In this document: positions 5,698 to 9,203 of the stretch, in pieces
Layout of the letters: each line of letters begins with the position of its first letter
Position numbering within the stretch: position 1 is the stretch's first letter
From: Thermoproteota archaeon
GTDB taxonomy: Archaea; Thermoproteota; Thermoprotei; Thermoproteales; Thermocladiaceae
Direction: 5' to 3'
NCBI GenBank assembly: GCA_013153895.1
Contig: JAADDN010000135.1
Location: forward strand, 1-9,203
Length of the DNA: 9,203 bases
Notes under the pieces: model-generated
Databases searched by the model: none
Told to the model about the DNA's origin: nothing
Seen by the model: only the letters and a program-made list of their open reading frames with translations
Position numbers and translations under genes: made by a program

Positions 5698-6540
5698 ATG
5701 GATCTCCTTGAGGTAACGTTAGACATAGCTAAAAAAGCTGGAGAACTATTAAGAAGGAAGGCTCTAGATAAATCATCTTTAGATATTGTAGCTCAGACTC
5801 AGGATGATGTTACTCGTAGAATAGATATTGAAGTTGAGAACCTGATAATAGATGAGATCAGGAAGAGAGAGATTGATAGTATAATCGTATGTGAAGAACA
5901 TGGAATAGTTAAGACTAGTAATACACAGCCAAAGTACATATTCGTCATAGATCCTCTAGATGGTTCAGCAAACTTCGTATCGAACCTACCATTCTATTCT
6001 GTATCTATAGCAGCTGGAGAATATAAAGGAGAGAAAACTATGATAAAAGATCTACAGATAGGAATAGTAAACTACGTTCCTAGAAATGTAATATATTACT
6101 CAGATAAGAGCTGTAACATGTTTAAAATAGAGGGTAATGACATAATGTTTGATAAAGTTCCTCACGAGAAACCTAGCTTCGTCATATATGTTGAACCACG
6201 TAATAGAGAGGTTATGTTAAGCTTTCTGAGAGAGTTCTGGGAAGCCTTTCCTGACGTTAAGGTAAGGATTTTTGGTGCGGCAAGTATAGAAATGATGCAG
6301 ACAATTCTAGGAAAATTCACAGGATTCATAGATGTGAGAGATAAGCTTCGCGTAGTCGACATATCTGCTGCGTACGTCTGTGCATCTGTCTGTGGTGCAT
6401 CAGCGATAGATACATCTGGGAGAGATCTTGGAGAAAAGATAATACTTGAGCTGCCTAGGTCTAGCTTCGTATTATCAAGGTATAGTGATGTTGTAGAGAG
6501 AATCACAAGTATCTTCCACAAAGTACTCCGAAAGTTTTAG
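5698..6540 (+). CDS. Inositol monophosphatase / fructose-1,6-bisphosphatase family phosphatase
   Basis: The 280-residue protein belongs to the metal-dependent, lithium-sensitive phosphatase superfamily. The signature DPLDGSANF (residues 85-93) carries two metal-binding Asp residues, the preceding acidic pair is E66-E67 (CEEHG), and VVDISAAYVCASVCGA (219-234) is the C-terminal motif in which D221 is the third metal ligand; the usual WD..A..G form is relaxed to VD..AA. RIFGAASIEMM (190-200) corresponds to the R..GSAAL segment. In archaea such enzymes often hydrolyse both inositol-1-phosphate (for inositol lipids or solutes) and fructose-1,6-bisphosphate; the sequence does not tell which is preferred. 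It is cytoplasmic and close to the archaeal family length of about 250-280. ATG at 5698 fits a leaderless transcript from the TATA-like element at 5667-5678. No operon partner is evident. Confidence 0.9.
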   Translation: MDLLEVTLDIAKKAGELLRRKALDKSSLDIVAQTQDDVTRRIDIEVENLIIDEIRKREIDSIIVCEEHGIVKTSNTQPKYIFVIDPLDGSANFVSNLPFYSVSIAAGEYKGEKTMIKDLQIGIVNYVPRNVIYYSDKSCNMFKIEGNDIMFDKVPHEKPSFVIYVEPRNREVMLSFLREFWEAFPDVKVRIFGAASIEMMQTILGKFTGFIDVRDKLRVVDISAAYVCASVCGASAIDTSGRDLGEKIILELPRSSFVLSRYSDVVERITSIFHKVLRKF

Positions 6541-6570
6541 TGTATACTTATGAGATAGGATACAGGAAAC

Positions 6571-6580
6571 GGTATAAAAG
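6571..6580 (+). promoter_or_regulatory. TATA box of the zinc-ribbon gene
   Basis: GGTATAAAAG is a near-ideal archaeal TATA box preceded by purine-rich GGAAAC, which could act as a BRE. It is centred about 28 bases before the ATG at 6604, predicting a leaderless mRNA and favouring ATG 6604 or the adjacent TTG 6601 as the start. Confidence 0.6.
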
Positions 6581-6603
6581 ACGTATACGCACATAAATAA
6601 TTG

Positions 6604-6888
6604 ATGATCAAGATAACTCTAAACTATAAATGTCCACTATGCGGATCCAATCTAATACTATTAGAAAAGAAGAAGTACGTAGAGATAATGTGCCCACGGT
6701 GTGGAATAGGATTGCGGGAAGATAAGAACTTAATAACAGAGACTCTACGTAATGGAAAGGTGGTAGAATGGAAAGACGCTATAATAAGACTAGTACTAGA
6801 CTTCTATAACTCTACGCCAACTATCCTGAGAATAAGACGTGTATGTAAGTTTAACAAAGGTGCTCACATACTTGAAAACGTAGGGTAG
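6604..6888 (+). CDS. Small zinc-ribbon protein of unknown function
   Basis: This protein of about 94 residues has two CPxC knuckles, CPLCG (residues 10-14 from this start) and CPRCG (30-34), separated by a short basic strand region. That is a classic zinc ribbon, as found in many archaeal transcription, translation or nucleic-acid-binding proteins. After the ribbon comes a conserved-looking segment NGKVVEWKDAIIRLVLDFYN (50-69), likely a helix, then a basic tail (LRIRRVCKFNKG). It has some resemblance to small Elf1-type ribbons, but I cannot assign it to that family. ATG at 6604 is chosen over TTG at 6601 because it is canonical and fits the TATA spacing. The last 93 bases overlap the convergent 6796-7986 gene, so the basic tail may be less constrained. 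Confidence 0.7.
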   Translation: MIKITLNYKCPLCGSNLILLEKKKYVEIMCPRCGIGLREDKNLITETLRNGKVVEWKDAIIRLVLDFYNSTPTILRIRRVCKFNKGAHILENVG

Positions 6889-7986
6889 TCCACCCATATC
6901 AACACATGCAGCTACCTCATCAACATTATGAATCTTACGTAGACAAGCATAGTACATTACTAACATAGTTATTATAGGAGTAAGACCATGTGAATAAAAA
7001 ATCTCTAACGGAAGATAATATATCTGATGAAAAACTGGAAACCTCTCACAGAGGTACTCGTTAATTATTGGAAGAATCTCATTAATATTTATATCAAATA
7101 GTGAAGAATAATCAATCTTGAATAGCCTAGTCTTCATCGATACCATATCGTGAATCACCATTAGAGACTCCTCAACATATACTCCCATATCTGTCATCAT
7201 CAGGTTTATCATATGCGCGAACTCTGAATCTCTAAAACTATACTTATCAAACATCTTCTCTATACCTCCAATAATAATATTTTCAATATCTTCCACAGTT
7301 GATAAATCTTTAATTGAAGCTTCAATTGTGGAATCTTTTATGCATGATTGAGTTTTAAATAAAACATCTAAGAGATCTCTAAACTTAAGATTACTATATG
7401 ATAATTTATCTATAACGATCTTATTTATCTTTTTAATAAGTTCAAATTTTTTATATAATTTTGTTAATATCATACTATCACCAAGATCAATTATTACGCT
7501 ATCTCTATCTAGTGAAGGAACAATATTAAGTATATATTCATCTCTGTTTACTACATCTTTCACCTGTCTCTCAATATATTCTTGATCTATTAAGTCTCTC
7601 TCATTTGGATCATTATGGCTCATGTTTGGGCAATGTACTACGTCTACGTAGATCGTGTCCTGATCTCTTGAGTATCCTATGTATAGTGGGTAGAGTCGAC
7701 AGAATGATGGTCTTTCTTCATATATTTGGCATATTGCTTTCCTGTCCTCTCTTTTGAGGAATACGCACCATTTTTCTCCTTCGGAGTCCTCTACAGGTTT
7801 CATAATTATCTTCGAGACATATATGTAATCTCTCAATTCTATTGGAACTCTAAGTCCAAGTTTTCTTCCAAGTTCTCTAATCTTTTCAAACTCTTTTGGT
7901 GTTAGTTCAACACTTCCTTTACAACATGCTCCACACATGTTACATCTAAAGTAGTGTCTAGTGTTTGATAATGATACTATCTTCAC
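6796..7986 (-). CDS. YkgJ-family cysteine-cluster protein with long helical C-terminal extension
   Basis: Residues 13-120 match the YkgJ (CxxCxxCC) family of probable metal- or Fe-S-binding proteins: FRCNMCGACCKG (C15, C18, C21, C22), WCVFL (C74), ICQIYEERPSFCRLYP (C86, C96) and C119. The spacing of the eight cysteines fits the family, whose biochemical role is poorly known. The remaining 270 residues are unrecognised, largely helical and rich in Ile, Asp and Lys, with no obvious membrane segment. At 396 residues it is much longer than a typical YkgJ domain protein of about 100-200. The GTG start at 7986 gives a short basic lead-in to the first cysteine, and a TATA-like TTAATATT at 8009-8016 lies about 26 bases upstream, suggesting a leaderless mRNA. 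Its 3' end overlaps the zinc-ribbon gene by 93 bases. Confidence 0.85.
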   Translation of the reverse strand: MKIVSLSNTRHYFRCNMCGACCKGSVELTPKEFEKIRELGRKLGLRVPIELRDYIYVSKIIMKPVEDSEGEKWCVFLKREDRKAICQIYEERPSFCRLYPLYIGYSRDQDTIYVDVVHCPNMSHNDPNERDLIDQEYIERQVKDVVNRDEYILNIVPSLDRDSVIIDLGDSMILTKLYKKFELIKKINKIVIDKLSYSNLKFRDLLDVLFKTQSCIKDSTIEASIKDLSTVEDIENIIIGGIEKMFDKYSFRDSEFAHMINLMMTDMGVYVEESLMVIHDMVSMKTRLFKIDYSSLFDININEILPIINEYLCERFPVFHQIYYLPLEIFYSHGLTPIITMLVMYYACLRKIHNVDEVAACVDMGGLPYVFKYVSTFVKLTYTSYSQDSWRRVIEV

Positions 7987-8008
7987 GATCTTTAAGTTTT
8001 TGAGAAGA

Positions 8009-8016
8009 TTAATATT
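8009..8016 (-). promoter_or_regulatory. TATA-like element for the YkgJ-family gene
   Basis: TTAATATT on the plus strand reads AATATTAA on the minus strand, centred about 26 bases before the GTG start at 7986. It is assigned by position and composition only. Confidence 0.4.
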
Positions 8017-8036
8017 GGTGATGGTCTGGTGAACTG

Positions 8037-8043
8037 TTTATAA
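8037..8043 (+). promoter_or_regulatory. TATA box of the SWIM-methyltransferase pair
   Basis: TTTATAA is centred about 31 bases before the GTG at 8071 but only 7 bases before the GTG at 8047. Normal archaeal spacing predicts transcription from about 8066, leaving a leader of about five bases and ruling out the 8047 start. Confidence 0.5.
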
Positions 8044-8070
8044 GGAGTGAAGACCGAAAGTTTAGGAGAA

Positions 8071-8517
8071 GTGAGTGAGAAAGATCTGATAGAGGTAACT
8101 AGGGAGATAGGAAGGGAAATTAGGGAGTTTGCTAAGAAAATAAGTGAGATACTGAACATTAGGCTAGAGAAGGTGCTAGATGCACTTAACTTAGCTAGAG
8201 CTGCAGAGATAATAGACATAAAAGTTGAGGGAGATGAGATAATTGGTATAAGAGCGAGAGTACCATCAGAAAGTAGACCTGGACATTATTATTATGTTAC
8301 TGTAGGATACTACGGGTATAAGTGCAACTGTGAAGCAACAATGTATAGAGGAAGAATATGTAAGCATGTGCTTGCAGTACTCATGTTATGGAACGTGATT
8401 AACGTATTTAAGACAGGTAAAGCACTGGACGTATATAGGATAAGATGGCTCCATGAGCAACATCAACCTGAGAAAGAGAGTGAAGGAGAGCTACGAGAAG
8501 ATAGCACAAGTATTTGA
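8071..8517 (+). CDS. SWIM zinc-finger protein
   Basis: The protein of about 148 residues carries a SWIM motif (C-x-C-xn-C-x-H): in YKCNCEATMYRGRICKHVLA the ligands are CNC and, nine residues later, CKH. SWIM fingers bind zinc and serve in protein-protein or protein-DNA contacts; in eukaryotes and some archaea they are tied to recombination and repair factors, but the sequence does not identify a partner here. A helical N-terminal region (KDLIEVTREIGREIREFAKKISEILN) and a beta-strand pair (VEGDEIIGIRARVP, HYYYVTVGYYG) precede the finger, and an acidic tail follows. The frame opens at GTG 8047, but the TATA box at 8037-8043 places transcription near 8066, so GTG 8071 is preferred. Its 3' end overlaps the methyltransferase start by up to 65 bases in another frame, implying co-transcription and probably coupled translation. 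Confidence 0.8.
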   Translation: MSEKDLIEVTREIGREIREFAKKISEILNIRLEKVLDALNLARAAEIIDIKVEGDEIIGIRARVPSESRPGHYYYVTVGYYGYKCNCEATMYRGRICKHVLAVLMLWNVINVFKTGKALDVYRIRWLHEQHQPEKESEGELREDSTSI

Positions 8518-9133
8518 TGAATCAAGAACAAGACCTTGGAGAGATATACTGAATATATTAGAAAAAGTTGATAAGAGTAATGGAAAGATTATAGATGTAG
8601 GTTGTGGTTCAGGAGCTAATGCTGAGTACCTCTATAACAAGTATAGGGAGAGGTATGTAGGAGTTGATATATCTTTAAACATGTTGAAGAAACTTAAACA
8701 GAAGTTGGGTAATGTTGACCTAATATGTGGAGATGTAATTAACCTACCTATAAGAGATAGAGCAGGTAGCACTATAACATGTATAGCAACTATACATCAC
8801 TTATCAACAAGAGAAGATAGGATTCGAGCTATAGGAGAACTATGTAGAATATGTAAGAATAATGCACATATATTGATATCGGTATGGAGAATAGAAAGTA
8901 AGGAAGCTATGAGAAGATACATTGAACTAACATCTCAGGATGTACTTGTACCATGGTCCTGGAAGCTTGATGAAAGAGTTGAAAGATATTATCACCTATA
9001 TTCAAATAATGAAATAATGGACGAGATACATATCTGCAAATTAATATACAGGTATAATATCAAGATCATCGTTAGAACAATAGTTAGGATAGGTAGATTC
9101 TTAAATGATGTAGCGCTAGTGCTGAGAAATTGA
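8453..9133 (+). CDS. Trm9/ALKBH8-like class I SAM-dependent methyltransferase
   Basis: The 226-residue protein has a Rossmann methyltransferase fold: motif I IIDVGCGSG (46-54), acidic D72 at the end of the second strand (YVGVDIS), GDVINLPI (93-100) and the post-motif CIATIHHLSTREDRIRAIGEL (110-130). The N-terminal YEKIAQVFDESRTRPW (14-29), the IHHLST..DR block and the RYYHLYS element resemble Trm9/ALKBH8 methyltransferases, which methylate the carboxymethyl group on wobble uridine (U34) of tRNA, usually with the small zinc protein Trm112. No Trm112 gene is visible here. The final NDVALVLRN is a plausible native last strand. The start is ATG 8453, inside the SWIM gene; GTG 8480 is an alternative that shortens the overlap to 38 bases. 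The methyltransferase call is firm; the Trm9-like substrate is inferred. Confidence 0.85.
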   Translation: MSNINLRKRVKESYEKIAQVFDESRTRPWRDILNILEKVDKSNGKIIDVGCGSGANAEYLYNKYRERYVGVDISLNMLKKLKQKLGNVDLICGDVINLPIRDRAGSTITCIATIHHLSTREDRIRAIGELCRICKNNAHILISVWRIESKEAMRRYIELTSQDVLVPWSWKLDERVERYYHLYSNNEIMDEIHICKLIYRYNIKIIVRTIVRIGRFLNDVALVLRN

Positions 9134-9203
9134 AAGACTTCTTTCCATCCAGATGATACTACTTTACCATCATCATCCACTGCTTTTGCTGTTAGTTCAA
9201 TAG
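8992..9203 (-). CDS. Possible 3' end of a minus-strand gene entering from the right edge
   Basis: From the right edge the minus strand is open in only one frame, beginning IELTAKAVDDDGKVVSSGW. This reads like ordinary protein (an acidic turn between strands, as in many soluble archaeal proteins), whereas the other two minus frames stop within the first 12 bases. The frame does not close until 8992, so the protein would run 142 bases antisense to the methyltransferase gene, producing a hydrophobic tail (PILTIVLTMILILYLYINL). That tail looks like a by-product of antisense reading and not like a designed membrane helix. Either the real gene overlaps heavily, or a frameshift hides an earlier stop near 9130, or the open stretch is chance. 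The product is not identified. Confidence 0.3.
   Translation of the reverse strand, partial: IELTAKAVDDDGKVVSSGWKEVFQFLSTSATSFKNLPILTIVLTMILILYLYINLQICISSIISLFEYR

Noticed and set aside
6162..6521. Minus-strand open frame of 119 codons within the phosphatase gene
   Set aside because: Antisense to a gene with intact catalytic motifs; Ser/Thr/Leu-rich shadow composition.
7992..8219. Minus-strand open frame of 75 codons over the SWIM gene start
   Set aside because: Antisense to the SWIM gene N-terminal helix; low-complexity Ser/Leu composition typical of a shadow.
1..9203. tRNA or rRNA genes, CRISPR repeats, insertion sequences
   Set aside because: No cloverleaf with T-loop GGTTCGAATCC-like signature, no regularly spaced repeats and no transposase or terminal inverted repeats were found on either strand.

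Overview
The window most likely comes from a hyperthermophilic crenarchaeon (Thermoproteota, perhaps near Desulfurococcales/Ignisphaera; the genus is a guess). Supporting signs: AT-rich DNA; coding biased to AGA and ATA codons; TATA-like boxes about 26-32 bases ahead of many starts with little or no leader; an archaeal-type CbiZ; a two-domain GlmU-like protein; and two C/D-box guide RNA loci of archaeal architecture. No insertion sequence, CRISPR array, tRNA or rRNA gene was seen.

Layout. Bases 1-65 (minus) hold the N-terminus of argininosuccinate synthase (argG), divergent from a cobinamide amidohydrolase gene, cbiZ (134-910, plus). The two share a short promoter region with one near-symmetrical TATA element. 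Then comes a leftward operon, read from 4718 down to 870: glmS, a GlmU-like two-domain protein whose catalytic motifs look eroded, and an unrecognised 300-residue protein. Its last gene collides with the 3' end of cbiZ. To the right of glmS, a divergent gene (about 4815-5531) encodes an unrecognised helical protein.

Bases 5541-5647 are the most striking stretch. Two C/D-box sRNA genes lie tail to tail on opposite strands, and their D boxes meet in the palindrome CTGATCAG. The plus-strand RNA has a guide that pairs with the 23S rRNA peptidyl-transferase region around E. coli 2568-2579 (rRNA recalled from memory).

Then follow an inositol-monophosphatase/fructose-bisphosphatase family gene (5698-6540), a small zinc-ribbon protein (6604-6888), a convergent YkgJ-type cysteine-cluster protein (6796-7986, minus), and a rightward pair: a SWIM zinc-finger protein overlapping a Trm9/ALKBH8-like methyltransferase (about 8071-9133). 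The right edge may carry the 3' end of a minus-strand gene.

The genes mix central metabolism (arginine, hexosamine, inositol/sugar phosphate, cobamide salvage) with RNA modification (guide RNAs, a probable tRNA methyltransferase). The only clear pathway group is glmS with the GlmU-like gene. Several starts are ambiguous, and two (argG and the 4815 gene) have good ribosome binding sites facing codons that are not normal start codons.
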